Assembly: GCA_041689935.1 (NCBI GenBank)
Contig: JBDNFI010000008.1
Location: 3,606 to 67,605, forward strand
Length of the DNA: 64,000 bases
Source: CAXBDP01 sp041689935
GTDB lineage: Bacteria; Bacteroidota; Bacteroidia; Cytophagales; Cyclobacteriaceae
Direction: 5' to 3'
The position numbers and the translations under genes were made by a program. Position 1 is the first letter of the stretch; each line of letters begins with the position of its first letter. This document shows, one piece after another, positions 26,508-36,037 of this stretch. The notes under the pieces are model-generated. The model did not search any database, was not told the origin of the DNA, and saw only the letters and a list, made by a program, of their open reading frames with translations.

Positions 26508-27299
26508 ATGTTTAGAAATTTAACTCCTGTCGTCAAAAATTTACTCCTTATCACTGTTTTGGCCTATTTTATTGGAGGCTTTCTCAGCATAGATATGGCC
26601 ATGCTTGCAGGACTACGCAATCCCATTTCGCCTGAGTTTCAGCCTTGGCAGTTTTTCACTTACATGTTTATACATGGTGGGTTGGGGCACTTATTTGGCA
26701 ATATGTTCGCTCTTTTCATCTTTGGTCCGTTGCTTGAGCAGTTTTGGGGCGCTAATCGTTTTCTTATTTTCTATCTGGTCACTGGCATAGGGTCTGGTGT
26801 AATATATGCTGGAGTCAATTATTGGGATATGCAAGGAATGCGCAATGATGCCCAAACCTATATGTACAATCCCAATCCCGACGATTTTAGCGGGTTTGTT
26901 TCTTCGCATGCAACCCGCTTTTATGGCAATTTTTATGACATTATTGATGATTTCGAAAAAAATCCAGACAGTGAAGTACTAAAAAATGAAACGAAAGAAA
27001 TTGTTTCTGCCGTTTATGATAGGTATGCAAGTATTCCAATGGTTGGTGCATCAGGAGCAATCTTTGGTGTTTTAATGGCATTTGCGTTACTTTTTCCAAA
27101 CACCGAACTTTTTCTGCTGTTTTTCCCATTCCCTATCAAAGCCAAATACTTTGTGGGAGTCTACTTGTTGTATGAGATATACCAAGAATTTAATAGAGCA
27201 CCTGGCGACAACGTAGCCCATTTGGCTCACTTGGCAGGCGCGCTCATTGCTTTTATTATGATTAGATTGTGGAGAAAAGATAGAACTAAATTTTATTAA
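26508..27299 (+). CDS. Rhomboid family intramembrane serine protease
   Basis: The 263-residue product has six hydrophobic segments, the rhomboid motifs GHLFGNMFALFIFGP, GASGAIFG with catalytic Ser, and AHLAHLAGA-type His in the last segment. About 70 extra hydrophilic residues sit between the second and fourth segments. It directly precedes a second rhomboid gene, whose ATG follows its stop without a gap. Confidence 0.92.
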   Translation: MFRNLTPVVKNLLLITVLAYFIGGFLSIDMAMLAGLRNPISPEFQPWQFFTYMFIHGGLGHLFGNMFALFIFGPLLEQFWGANRFLIFYLVTGIGSGVIYAGVNYWDMQGMRNDAQTYMYNPNPDDFSGFVSSHATRFYGNFYDIIDDFEKNPDSEVLKNETKEIVSAVYDRYASIPMVGASGAIFGVLMAFALLFPNTELFLLFFPFPIKAKYFVGVYLLYEIYQEFNRAPGDNVAHLAHLAGALIAFIMIRLWRKDRTKFY

Positions 27300-28238
27300 A
27301 TGACTGGCGGGATTTTCGACGAATTAAAAAATGCTTTTAATAGACCCAATAATGGTCTGGTGCAGCTTATTGTGATCAATATCGGGATATTCGTTATTGC
27401 AGGGATTTTATTAGTCTTTTCCACATTACTTGGATTTGAGGAAGTGTTTGATCTAATAGAAAAGCAGTTTACTATTCCTCCCGCTTTTAGCGAATTTATC
27501 TTTAGACCTTGGACGCTGATCACCTATGCATTTATGCATAGCTTTAGCAGTTTCTTTCATATTCTTTTCAATATGCTCATCCTTTATTGGTTTGGGAAAA
27601 TTTTTGTGGAGTTTCTGGGAAGTGACAGGGTCATTTCAGTATATGTGCTCGGAGCTTTGGCAGGAGGCGTTGTTTACTTATTGGCCTACAATTTTGTGCC
27701 CTTTTATATCAATCAAGTAGGTACATTTCCAGGAATGGTGGGAGCCTCAGCGGCTGTATATGCCGTTGCTGTTGCAATTGCTACCCAAATGCCCAACTAC
27801 ACTATTCACCTGTTATTCTTGGGGCCAGTTAGGATCAAATATATTGTAGCAGTTTATATCTTTTTCTCCTTATTAGGCTCTATCGGTGGAAACGCAGGAG
27901 GAAATTTAGCCCATCTTGGAGGAGCGCTAATGGGCTTCCTTTACATTAGAGGCTTGCAAAATGGAATGGACTTAGGCTCATGGGTTACGCAATTTATCGA
28001 AGGGGTTGGCAAATTGTTTAACAGGAATAAAATCAAAGTTTCTTATCGTAGCGACAAGAAGGAATATCAAAGCAATCGAACCAATTATCCTCCTTTTTCA
28101 AGCTCTCAAAAAAGCGAATCGAAATCTGCGGTGACGCAGGATGAAATTGATAATATTCTCGACAAAATCTCAGAGTCGGGCTATGAAAGCTTATCCAAAG
28201 CTGAAAAGGAAAAGCTTTTTAATTACTCTAAAAAATAA
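27300..28238 (+). CDS. Rhomboid family protein, variant GASA motif
   Basis: The 312-residue product has rhomboid membrane topology with FHILFNMLILYWFGK and the catalytic region MVGASAAVYAVAV. The usual GxSG is GASA here, so the Ser is kept but the following Gly is Ala. The His is kept in NLAHLGGALMGF. A hydrophilic C-terminal tail of about 90 residues ends in an acidic helical region (DEIDNILDKISESGYESL). Activity is likely but not sure. It is the last gene of the mutL operon. Confidence 0.88.
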   Translation: MTGGIFDELKNAFNRPNNGLVQLIVINIGIFVIAGILLVFSTLLGFEEVFDLIEKQFTIPPAFSEFIFRPWTLITYAFMHSFSSFFHILFNMLILYWFGKIFVEFLGSDRVISVYVLGALAGGVVYLLAYNFVPFYINQVGTFPGMVGASAAVYAVAVAIATQMPNYTIHLLFLGPVRIKYIVAVYIFFSLLGSIGGNAGGNLAHLGGALMGFLYIRGLQNGMDLGSWVTQFIEGVGKLFNRNKIKVSYRSDKKEYQSNRTNYPPFSSSQKSESKSAVTQDEIDNILDKISESGYESLSKAEKEKLFNYSKK

Positions 28239-28332
28239 TTCTTTGTAATTCTCAGTGGATCAATATTATTTTGAATAACTTGTTGTTTTACAATCTCTTG
28301 GACTTGCCGTTTTCACTAAAATTAATCCTCTT

Positions 28333-29475
28333 ATGACACGTTACAAAAAATTCCTAACATTCTTATTGGTTGCAATCCCTGTCGTGTTGGCCTGTTCTGA
28401 GGCAATATCCATAAATGAGTTTGAAGCCAATAAGCAGCGTACTGTCGAGTCATTCAAAGTAGACACCCTTGCTGTTGATCTCAAAAACCCATGGGGCATG
28501 GCTTGGCTTCCAGACGGTCGCATGCTATTGACTGAACGATCAGGAGAAATTAGAATTATCAAAGATGACAAACTGATTGAAGACCGTATTTCGGGAGTTC
28601 CAGAAGTGTATGCTCGTGGACAAGGAGGTTTGTTGGATATTAAATTACATCCCAACTACGCCGAGAATGGCTGGATATACATCTCATATTCATCGCCTAA
28701 CCCTGACGGCGAAGGAGCCAACACAGCGATTATGCGAGCCAAACTGCAAGGAAACTCACTGGTGAGTCAAGAAAAACTGTTTCAAGCGTTGCCCTATTCA
28801 ACTAGAGGGCAGCACTACGGTTCGCGAATTGTTTTCGACGATCAAGGCTATATGTTTTTCTCTGTAGGCGATCGTGGACAAATGGAAAATGCCCAAAACC
28901 TAAGCAATCATAATGGCAAAATTCATCGCTTACACGATGATGGGCGAGTTCCATCAGACAATCCATTCGTTAGCAATGCGGAGGCCATGCCCTCTATTTG
29001 GTCTTATGGCCAACGCAACCCACAAGGAATGATTCGCGATGCAAGCACTGGCGCTATTTGGGCACACGAGCATGGGCCAAGAGGCGGCGATGAACTTAAT
29101 CGTATCGAAAAAGGAAAAAACTATGGCTGGCCAGAAATCTCCTACGGCATAAATTATAATGGAACAATCCTTACCGAATATCAAGAAAAAGAAGGCATGG
29201 AGCAGCCCATTCATCAATGGACACCGTCTATTGCACCTTGCGGAATGGCTCAGTATACAGGCAATCAATTCCCTGAATGGGAGGGCAATTTATTTATAGG
29301 CGCACTATCATTTCGCTACTTGGCAAGAGTGGTGATAAAGGGAAATACCTTTGTAGAAGAAGAAAAACTGCTTGACCAAGTAGGAAGAGTAAGAGCTGTA
29401 GAACAAGGGCCAGATGGCTACATTTACGTGGCTACCGAAGGGCCAGGCATGATCGTAAGATTAAGGCCTCAATAA
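28333..29475 (+). CDS. PQQ-dependent soluble sugar dehydrogenase (Asd/YliI type) lipoprotein
   Basis: The 380-residue product has a lipoprotein signal (IPVVLACSEA) and the glucose/sorbosone dehydrogenase beta-propeller: LKNPWGMAWLPDGRMLLTER, GGLLDIKLHP, YSYGQRNPQG-like WSYGQRNPQGM, WAHEHGPRGGDELN and a final YIYVATEG. These enzymes oxidise aldose sugars in the periplasm with PQQ. No PQQ synthesis genes are in the window. It stands alone and is convergent with the porin. Confidence 0.9.
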   Translation: MTRYKKFLTFLLVAIPVVLACSEAISINEFEANKQRTVESFKVDTLAVDLKNPWGMAWLPDGRMLLTERSGEIRIIKDDKLIEDRISGVPEVYARGQGGLLDIKLHPNYAENGWIYISYSSPNPDGEGANTAIMRAKLQGNSLVSQEKLFQALPYSTRGQHYGSRIVFDDQGYMFFSVGDRGQMENAQNLSNHNGKIHRLHDDGRVPSDNPFVSNAEAMPSIWSYGQRNPQGMIRDASTGAIWAHEHGPRGGDELNRIEKGKNYGWPEISYGINYNGTILTEYQEKEGMEQPIHQWTPSIAPCGMAQYTGNQFPEWEGNLFIGALSFRYLARVVIKGNTFVEEEKLLDQVGRVRAVEQGPDGYIYVATEGPGMIVRLRPQ

Positions 29476-29500
29476 AAAAAGCGGGAGGATTCACATGTTT

Positions 29501-29523
29501 AAAGGTCGGTTTTGACGACCTTT
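29501..29523. terminator. Bidirectional terminator between sugar dehydrogenase and porin genes
   Basis: AAAGGTCG (29501-29508) pairs perfectly with CGACCTTT (29516-29523), loop 7, followed by T residues. A GCGGGAGG word lies 12 bases before it. Confidence 0.8.
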
Positions 29524-29527
29524 TTCA

Positions 29528-30754
29528 TTATATCCCAAATTCCACTTGAAACATCAACACCCAAAAATCCTTGTTCGAGCTAGTAGCAGCGAGCTCAGGA
29601 AACCACTCATACCCTACGAAAGATTGCAGTTTGATTCTATGTCCATTTAGGTATCTCGAACTACCCAACAACACGGTTTTTCTATCTGGCTCAAGTGAGG
29701 CAATTGTCTCGTCCGTATCCAAAACGGTATAGCGCATGGCAAGTTCTGTTTTAGCCGAAAGCATTCTGCTACCTTGAAAATTAAACGCTTGGCCCGTTGT
29801 GACAAATCTTCTATCACCCATTAGATTTTCGGAAATCGGGGAATTACTAGGTGTGGTTCTCTTAAAGTATTCTCCAGTAGCTGCCCAGCCATCGTATTTG
29901 AAAACACCATCAACTATAAGGGTTTCAATATCTCTTTCGGCATACAATTCTCGGCCTACTTGTCCACCCGTGCGTAGGGCTCTTTTGTTGATACTATTAC
30001 TCACAGCAATGGACAATTTCGGACTAGGCTCGAAATTCAAGTCACCTTCGGAGTAATCCCCATTATCCATAAAATTTCCAAAAGGCAATAACTCAATTCT
30101 TCCAGTGTAGGCCATTCCATTATTCCCAATGGCAGCATTCCTACCTTCACCCGTTGTGAGTGCTCCCTTCAAATTTATAATTAGATTATCAGCCGGCAGA
30201 AGCGTGTAGTAGGCAAATAGACCAAAATCACGATCTATCGTCATTCTAGCATTGGCAAAGGATCGCTCAGCAAATTGTTGATTACCAGACGAAATCACCC
30301 TTTGCCTATTTCCCGGTAATTTACTCTGACCAAATCCGATGTAGAAATTTTCATTGAAATTGTAATAAATAATAGCATCGCGTACCGTCTGTGCAATCAC
30401 TCCGTTGTATAAGTCTTGGTCTCCTCTGGAAAATGATAGCTGTATGTAATACGAAATCTTCGGTGAAAGGACAAAGCCATCAAATCGTAAGCGAAGGCGG
30501 CGAACCATAGCTTCCACCTGCCCAATGCCTAAATCGTCGCCTGACCGGCTATACAAAGCCGCTCGATTTTGCATCCGAAATCGCAGATTCAGTTTGAAAA
30601 TATCATCCTTGGTAAAACTAATGCCCTCATCCACTTGCAGTAAAGCTCGTTCATCCGATTCTGTTTGAGCACTCACAAGACAAGGAATGGAAAAGAAAAG
30701 AGCAACAACAATGAATAAAAATTTATTTCTCACCACAGACTGTTCAATTTTCAC
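29528..30754 (-). CDS. OprO/OprP-type outer membrane porin
   Basis: The 408-residue product has a signal peptide (KFLFIVVALFFSIPCLVSAQ) and alternating beta-barrel sequence typical of phosphate-selective porin O/P family proteins: FKLNLRFRMQNRAALY, RRLRLRFDGFVLSPKISYY, YIGFGQSKLPGNRQR and a C-terminal VEFGI. There is no ATG. A -7 box TAATTTTG at 30756-30763 lies too close to the GTG at 30754, so the GTG at 30733 may be the real start. Substrate is unknown. Confidence 0.85.
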   Translation of the reverse strand: MKIEQSVVRNKFLFIVVALFFSIPCLVSAQTESDERALLQVDEGISFTKDDIFKLNLRFRMQNRAALYSRSGDDLGIGQVEAMVRRLRLRFDGFVLSPKISYYIQLSFSRGDQDLYNGVIAQTVRDAIIYYNFNENFYIGFGQSKLPGNRQRVISSGNQQFAERSFANARMTIDRDFGLFAYYTLLPADNLIINLKGALTTGEGRNAAIGNNGMAYTGRIELLPFGNFMDNGDYSEGDLNFEPSPKLSIAVSNSINKRALRTGGQVGRELYAERDIETLIVDGVFKYDGWAATGEYFKRTTPSNSPISENLMGDRRFVTTGQAFNFQGSRMLSAKTELAMRYTVLDTDETIASLEPDRKTVLLGSSRYLNGHRIKLQSFVGYEWFPELAATSSNKDFWVLMFQVEFGI

Positions 30755-30879
30755 ACAAAATTAAATAATCTAGGTTCAATAATTGCAGGAAAGGGCATTA
30801 ATTAATTGATAAGCTCTGGTATCTCCAAGAACCATTTTCTTTTTGGTATCTTTACATATTAACATTTTTATAAACGCCC

Positions 30880-33024
30880 ATGGCGAAGAAACACAATAAG
30901 AATTCCGATACTTCGGAACTTCAAAAACTAATCAACCGATTAGATTTATTTTTAAAACGACATCGCTCCAATGCATTCACTTCGGGGCAGATTATTCGAA
31001 AACTGGACATTAAGGAAAAAAGCCAAAAACAGGCACTAAATTCGGCTATCAATCAATTAGTGGATGATGGCATAGCGGTGAGAGTAGGTGATGGAAGGAT
31101 AAAATCAGCAGAAAAACCCAAGGCATTCATTGGCAGGGTAGATTATGTAAACCCTCGATTCGCCTTCGTCATTTCCGAAGATCCAGCAGACACCGAAGAT
31201 GTATATGTGCGGGAGGATGACCTAATGCAAGCCCTCGACGATGACATGGTCGAGGTAGAAATCACAGGCTCCAACAGACAAGGCAAGCTCGAAGGAAGGG
31301 TAGTTCGGATAATAGAGCGAAAAAGAACTGAATTTGTCGGCAGAATGATTCGTACCAAAACGACTGCATTCGTGCATCCTGATTTCAAAAAAATGCATCA
31401 CGACATTTATATCAGTTCCAAAAACATAAACAATGCGCAGGACAACGATAAGGTAGTAGTGGAGATCACTCAGTGGCCAGAATGGGAGAAAAACCCTGAA
31501 GGAAAGGTTACTAACGTACTCGGAAAAGCAGGGGAACATGAGGCTGAAATCCACTCCATTATGGCCGAATTCTCTCTTCCATTCGCCTTTTCTGATGTAG
31601 TAGAAAATGAAGCAGAAAAGATTTCAGACGTAATTCATCCAAAAGAGATTGCCAATAGAAGGGACTTTAGAGGAGTGACTACTTTTACCATTGATCCAGC
31701 AGATGCCAAAGATTTTGATGATGCTCTTTCCATTGAAAAACTCGAAGGGGGATTGTGGAGAATTGGTGTTCACATTGCTGATGTAACGCACTACGTAATT
31801 CCAGGCACCATTCTCGACAAAGAAGCATTCCGCCGAGCTACCTCTGTTTACCTTGTCGATCGCACTATTCCAATGCTTCCCGAAAAGCTTTCTAATGGAT
31901 TATGCTCTCTTCGACCAAATGAAGATAAGCTCACTTTTTCAGCGGTATTCGATTTGGATGAAAATGGAAAAGTATACAAGGAGTGGTTTGGACGCACGGT
32001 TATTCATTCGGATATGCGCTTCGCTTATGAAGATGCCCAAGAAAGGATAGAAACAGGCAAGGGCGAATATGCTGATGAAATAAATCTGATGAATAGCATT
32101 GCCAAAAAACTGAAAGCCGAACGTTTTAAGCAAGGAGCAATTGCTTTCGAAACAGTCGAGGTGAAATTCAAATTAGACGAAAATGGCAAGCCACTTGGCA
32201 TGTTCCCAAGAGTGCGAAAAGACGCACATAAATTGATAGAGGAATTTATGCTGCTAGCCAATAAAAAGGTAGCCGAGCACGTCTATTTTTTCAAAAACGG
32301 CAAGGATAAAAATACTTTTGTGTATCGTACACATGATAATCCAGATCCAGAGCGATTGGATTCTTTCTCCATTTTTGCCAAGCGATTTGGACATCAGATC
32401 GACCTAGAAGAAGGTGGCGTTAGTGCCTCTATCAATAAATTGATGCATGAAATTGAAGGTAAGCCTGAGCAAAATGTACTGGAACAATTAGCCATTCGAA
32501 GCATGGCAAAAGCTAAATACACCACTGATCCCAAAGGACATTTTGGCCTGGCATTCAAACATTATACTCATTTTACCTCACCCATCCGTAGATACCCCGA
32601 CGTAATGGTTCATCGACTTCTACAGCAATATTTGGATGGAAAATTCAATACCGAAAAAGATGAATACGAAGTAAAGTGTCAACATTCATCAGAGCGGGAG
32701 AAAAATGCTGCCGATGCTGAAAGAGCCTCCATCAAATACAAACAAGTGGAATTTATGTCCATGGCTGAGGATAAAGACTACGAAGGTGTGGTTACCGGAG
32801 TTACCGAATGGGGAGTTTTCGTGGAAATGATCGAGACCAAATGTGAAGGCATGGTAAGAGTTGCAGATATGAAAGATGACTTCTATGAATTTGACGAGAG
32901 AAATTACCGATTGGTAGGTCGCAAAGGCAAAAAGATCATCACACTGGGAGATCAAGTGATGGTTCGAGTGATTGACACCGATATTGATCGCCGCACAATT
33001 GATTTAGAATTTGCTCGCAAATAA
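30880..33024 (+). CDS. rnr: Ribonuclease R
   Basis: RNase R is the processive 3'-5' exonuclease for structured RNA. The 714-residue product has an N-terminal helix-turn-helix and cold-shock domains (about 1-230), the RNB domain with DPADAKDFDDALSIE carrying the catalytic Asp, FTSPIRRYPDVMVHRLL, and a C-terminal S1 domain (YEGVVTGVTEWGVFVEM). It lacks the long basic tail of enterobacterial RNase R. It is followed after 46 bases by the prenyl synthase gene. Confidence 0.95.
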   Translation: MAKKHNKNSDTSELQKLINRLDLFLKRHRSNAFTSGQIIRKLDIKEKSQKQALNSAINQLVDDGIAVRVGDGRIKSAEKPKAFIGRVDYVNPRFAFVISEDPADTEDVYVREDDLMQALDDDMVEVEITGSNRQGKLEGRVVRIIERKRTEFVGRMIRTKTTAFVHPDFKKMHHDIYISSKNINNAQDNDKVVVEITQWPEWEKNPEGKVTNVLGKAGEHEAEIHSIMAEFSLPFAFSDVVENEAEKISDVIHPKEIANRRDFRGVTTFTIDPADAKDFDDALSIEKLEGGLWRIGVHIADVTHYVIPGTILDKEAFRRATSVYLVDRTIPMLPEKLSNGLCSLRPNEDKLTFSAVFDLDENGKVYKEWFGRTVIHSDMRFAYEDAQERIETGKGEYADEINLMNSIAKKLKAERFKQGAIAFETVEVKFKLDENGKPLGMFPRVRKDAHKLIEEFMLLANKKVAEHVYFFKNGKDKNTFVYRTHDNPDPERLDSFSIFAKRFGHQIDLEEGGVSASINKLMHEIEGKPEQNVLEQLAIRSMAKAKYTTDPKGHFGLAFKHYTHFTSPIRRYPDVMVHRLLQQYLDGKFNTEKDEYEVKCQHSSEREKNAADAERASIKYKQVEFMSMAEDKDYEGVVTGVTEWGVFVEMIETKCEGMVRVADMKDDFYEFDERNYRLVGRKGKKIITLGDQVMVRVIDTDIDRRTIDLEFARK

Positions 33025-33070
33025 AATAAAACTCTATTTTAGCAAAAATTTTGAACTATTCATTTTTGTA

Positions 33071-34054
33071 ATGATCAACCCAATCATAATCAAGGAAATC
33101 CTCGAAAGGCTAGATACTGAAATTTCAAAAATGCCTTTTGGGCAATCTCCAGTCGAACTATATGAACCCATCAGATACACAATGGCATTGGGCGGCAAAA
33201 GAATGAGACCTGTACTCACGCTACTGTCTTACAGGATTTTTCGCGACGATTGGGACCGAGTGCTTGAGCCCGCTATTGCTGTGGAGGTATTTCATAACTT
33301 CACCTTGCTGCATGATGATATCATGGACAAAGCCCCCTTGAGAAGAGGAGAGCCAACCGTATTTCAAAAATGGAATGAAAGTGTAGCCATTTTGTCTGGT
33401 GATGTAATGATGGTAAAAGCGTATGACTTATTGCTTAAAACTGATCCATCTTTATTGCCCGAAGTATTACGATGGTTCAATAAAACGGCTGTAGAAGTAT
33501 GTGAAGGACAGCAATTCGATATGAATTTCGAGGAACAGCGGGAGGTAAAAGAAGAGGATTATATTCATATGATCCGTCAGAAAACTGCTGTGTTGCTTGG
33601 GTATAGTTTGCGCCTTGGTGCCATGCTGGCCGGTGAAAAGGAGCCTGTATGCGATGCTCTATATCAAATTGGTGTAGACATGGGCCTAGGTTTCCAGCTC
33701 ATGGACGATCTACTCGATGTATATGCCGACCAGAGCAAATTTGGGAAGCAAGTGGGTGGAGATATCATCGCCAACAAAAAGACCTATCTTCTGATCAAAG
33801 CCAAAGAATTGGTGACAGGAGAATTGCATGGCGAACTAGAATATTGGCTGAATGCTAAAGATTTCGATTCAATAGAAAAAGTAAATGCAGTTACAGAAAT
33901 TTATAACAAACTTGGCATAAGAGAGCTCGCCATTGAGAAGATGGACACCTATTATGATAGGGCGTATTTTGGCCTAGACCAGCTGCCCGGACGCTTACGT
34001 TTCAAAGAGGAACTGACAGATTTAATGAAAGGGCTAGCCTCCCGCGACAAATAA
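33071..34054 (+). CDS. Polyprenyl diphosphate synthase
   Basis: The enzyme adds isopentenyl units to allylic diphosphates, giving quinone or lipid-carrier precursors. The 327-residue product has GGKRMRP, the first Asp-rich motif LLHDDIMD and the second DDLLDVY. The start is set at ATG 33071 (MINPIIIKEIL); an earlier frame start at 33011 overlaps rnr and reads poorly. Residues before DDIMD are FHNFTL, with bulky side chains at the positions that set chain length, so short to medium products are possible, but the length is not settled by sequence alone. Confidence 0.9.
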   Translation: MINPIIIKEILERLDTEISKMPFGQSPVELYEPIRYTMALGGKRMRPVLTLLSYRIFRDDWDRVLEPAIAVEVFHNFTLLHDDIMDKAPLRRGEPTVFQKWNESVAILSGDVMMVKAYDLLLKTDPSLLPEVLRWFNKTAVEVCEGQQFDMNFEEQREVKEEDYIHMIRQKTAVLLGYSLRLGAMLAGEKEPVCDALYQIGVDMGLGFQLMDDLLDVYADQSKFGKQVGGDIIANKKTYLLIKAKELVTGELHGELEYWLNAKDFDSIEKVNAVTEIYNKLGIRELAIEKMDTYYDRAYFGLDQLPGRLRFKEELTDLMKGLASRDK

Positions 34055-34060
34055 CGCCAA

Positions 34061-34687
34061 ATGCAGCTTTCCATCACCACTATTATTATTATCCTTACAG
34101 GTATTACAAGCTACTATGCTTGGAAGCAGCCAGCTATTATGTATAAGTGGCTATTCAATCCTTATTACATTCACCAGCAGAAAGCGTATTACCGATTCAT
34201 CACTTCTGGATTTATTCATAAAGATGGGTGGCACCTACTCTTTAATATGATTGCTCTCTACTTTTTTGGTGAAAAGGTCGAATACATTTTCTCTATGTTC
34301 TTTGGCGCATTGGGCGGCTATTTATTTATTGCTTTATATATCCTTGGAATTATCGTTTCTGGTATTCCAAGCTATATTAAACATAGGAATGCCCAATATT
34401 TTAATTCTTTGGGAGCGTCGGGCGGGGTAGCTGCTGTTGTTTTTAGTAGCATACTTTTCGATCCACTTTCTGTTATTTGTTTATATTTTGCTATATGTAT
34501 TCCAGGCTTTATTCTTGGTGCGTTTTTTCTGGGTTATTCTTGGTATAGAGGCAAGCAATCATCCGATAATATCAATCACGATGCACATTTGTACGGGGCA
34601 TTATTTGGAGTAATTTTCACCATTATTCTCAAACCACAGGTGTTGCCGCTATTCTTCGAAAAGCTTGCTACATTCAGTCTTTTTTAA
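34061..34687 (+). CDS. Rhomboid family protease, short form
   Basis: The 208-residue product has six hydrophobic segments, GWHLLFNMIALYFFG, the catalytic GASGGVAAVVFS and the His in NHDAHLYGALFG. It begins 6 bases after the prenyl synthase stop, so it is in the same transcript. It is the third rhomboid in 8 kb. The third motif has Tyr-Gly in place of the usual Gly-Gly next to the His. Confidence 0.88.
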   Translation: MQLSITTIIIILTGITSYYAWKQPAIMYKWLFNPYYIHQQKAYYRFITSGFIHKDGWHLLFNMIALYFFGEKVEYIFSMFFGALGGYLFIALYILGIIVSGIPSYIKHRNAQYFNSLGASGGVAAVVFSSILFDPLSVICLYFAICIPGFILGAFFLGYSWYRGKQSSDNINHDAHLYGALFGVIFTIILKPQVLPLFFEKLATFSLF

Positions 34688-34710
34688 ACCCAACAGTTTT
34701 TATACAATTT

Positions 34711-34756
34711 ATTATTAGGGCTTGGTATTTTATCATTAAATTCGTCCCCTAATAAT
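34711..34756. promoter_or_regulatory. 10-bp inverted repeat before the secreted protein gene
   Basis: ATTATTAGGG (34711-34720) is exactly complementary to CCCTAATAAT (34747-34756), 26 bases apart, ending 6 bases before the ATG at 34763. It could be an operator or a structure covering the translation start. Confidence 0.4.
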
Positions 34757-34762
34757 CACTGT

Positions 34763-35329
34763 ATGAAAAATAAAATATTACCGCTGCTATTTCTATTTAT
34801 GGTTTTAGGTAGCATGCACGGGGTAGCCCAAAGCGTGGAGGATCCCAAAAATCCGAAAAACCTTGGAATCAGAAATGTTTATTGGGTAGAAGCTGGTTTT
34901 GGTATGTCCAACCAAGGATGGACTGGTTCTTACAGCATCAATTTGGAAACGATAAATAACATCATGTTGGTCGCAGGAATTAGCAATCTCTCGAGAGGTG
35001 GCTTGAAGCCTGAAAAAACATTTTACGAAAGAGAAAGCTGGTATGCTGGCTTGGGTATTATCAATAAAAAAGGATCAAGCTTGAAAATGGTTTCTGCATC
35101 CATCAGTTTTTCGGATTTTACCCAAAGCATATTTGAGGGTCAATATTCCGACGCAGGTGTTCCAATGCATCGAATCAACACCTCCGACGCTATCGGCATA
35201 AGACTAGAAGGTAAAATTGTTCCTAACAATGGATGGGCTGGTTTTGCAGTATCCCCATTTGTAGATATCAATGGCACTCAGTCTATGGTAGGTGTTTCTA
35301 TGGCTGTAGCCTTAGGGCGTATGTGGTAA
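34763..35329 (+). CDS. Exported beta-rich protein, probable outer membrane barrel
   Basis: The 188-residue product has a signal peptide (KILPLLFLFMVLGSMHGVAQ). The mature part alternates polar and hydrophobic residues and ends in MSMAVALGRMW-like sequence with a terminal aromatic residue, as in small outer membrane barrels. There is no named family. It stands alone between the rnr operon and the ribosomal protein genes and has a terminator behind it. Confidence 0.7.
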   Translation: MKNKILPLLFLFMVLGSMHGVAQSVEDPKNPKNLGIRNVYWVEAGFGMSNQGWTGSYSINLETINNIMLVAGISNLSRGGLKPEKTFYERESWYAGLGIINKKGSSLKMVSASISFSDFTQSIFEGQYSDAGVPMHRINTSDAIGIRLEGKIVPNNGWAGFAVSPFVDINGTQSMVGVSMAVALGRMW

Positions 35330-35355
35330 TAGAATATACATACCTCCAAAAAAGG

Positions 35356-35389
35356 AAAAGCACAGTTTCCCGAGAGAGACTGTGCTTTT
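35356..35389. terminator. Bidirectional terminator
   Basis: AAAAGCACAGT (35356-35366) pairs perfectly with ACTGTGCTTTT (35379-35389), loop 12, with A- and T-rich flanks, between convergent genes. Confidence 0.9.
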
Positions 35390-35413
35390 TACATGTTTAA
35401 CTTTAACCTATTC

Positions 35414-35683
35414 TTAAGCCTCTGCAGGTTCAGATAGAACTACAGATACAAATGAACGATCTTGTTTTCCTCTTTTGAAGGTAACAACACCGTTTGCTAA
35501 TGCATATAGCGTATGATCCTTGCCAATACCTACATTGTCACCTGGATGGTGCTTTGTACCTCTTTGGCGTACGATGATGTTGCCAGCTATTGCGCCTTGA
35601 CCACCATAAATTTTAACGCCCAATCTTTTGCTTTCCGAATCACGTCCGTTGCGGGAACTACCGACCCCTTTTTTGTGTGCCAT
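35414..35683 (-). CDS. rpmA: 50S ribosomal protein bL27
   Basis: The 89-residue product is a full-length bL27: MAHKKGVGSSRNGRDSES at the start, GVKIYGGQGAIAGNIIVRQRG and the HHPGDNVGIGKDHTLYAL core. The N-terminal tail, which reaches the peptidyl transferase centre, starts directly with the mature AHKKG form and needs no cleavage. It follows rplU after 9 bases. Confidence 0.98.
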   Translation of the reverse strand: MAHKKGVGSSRNGRDSESKRLGVKIYGGQGAIAGNIIVRQRGTKHHPGDNVGIGKDHTLYALANGVVTFKRGKQDRSFVSVVLSEPAEA

Positions 35684-35692
35684 GTTGTATCC

Positions 35693-36004
35693 TTATTTAG
35701 AAATTTCTTCAATTAAGACCTTTGTGAAATCTTGGCGGTGTCCTTGGGTCTTCTTGTACCCTTTTCTCCGCTTTTTCTTGAAGATGATAACTTTATCACC
35801 TTTCATGTGACCTAGAACTTTTCCAGTCACTTTGGCACCTTCCACTAGTGGAGCACCAACCTCAATCGATCCCTCGTTGTCTAACAACAATACTTGATCG
35901 AATACAACGGAAGCGCCTTCTTGCTCTGCCATTAATGGGGCATACACAAACTGATCTTTTGTTACTTTGAACTGCTTGCCGCTGATGTCAACAATTGCGT
36001 ACAT
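35693..36004 (-). CDS. rplU: 50S ribosomal protein bL21
   Basis: The 103-residue product is full length and begins MYAIVDISGKQFKVTKDQF, with the bL21 motif FKKKRRKGYKKTQGHRQDFT at the C-terminus. It binds 23S rRNA near bL20. It is the first gene of the rplU-rpmA operon, behind a strong promoter. Confidence 0.98.
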   Translation of the reverse strand: MYAIVDISGKQFKVTKDQFVYAPLMAEQEGASVVFDQVLLLDNEGSIEVGAPLVEGAKVTGKVLGHMKGDKVIIFKKKRRKGYKKTQGHRQDFTKVLIEEISK

Positions 36005-36037
36005 AAAATTTAATTTTTATTTTCAAAAATCGGACTG

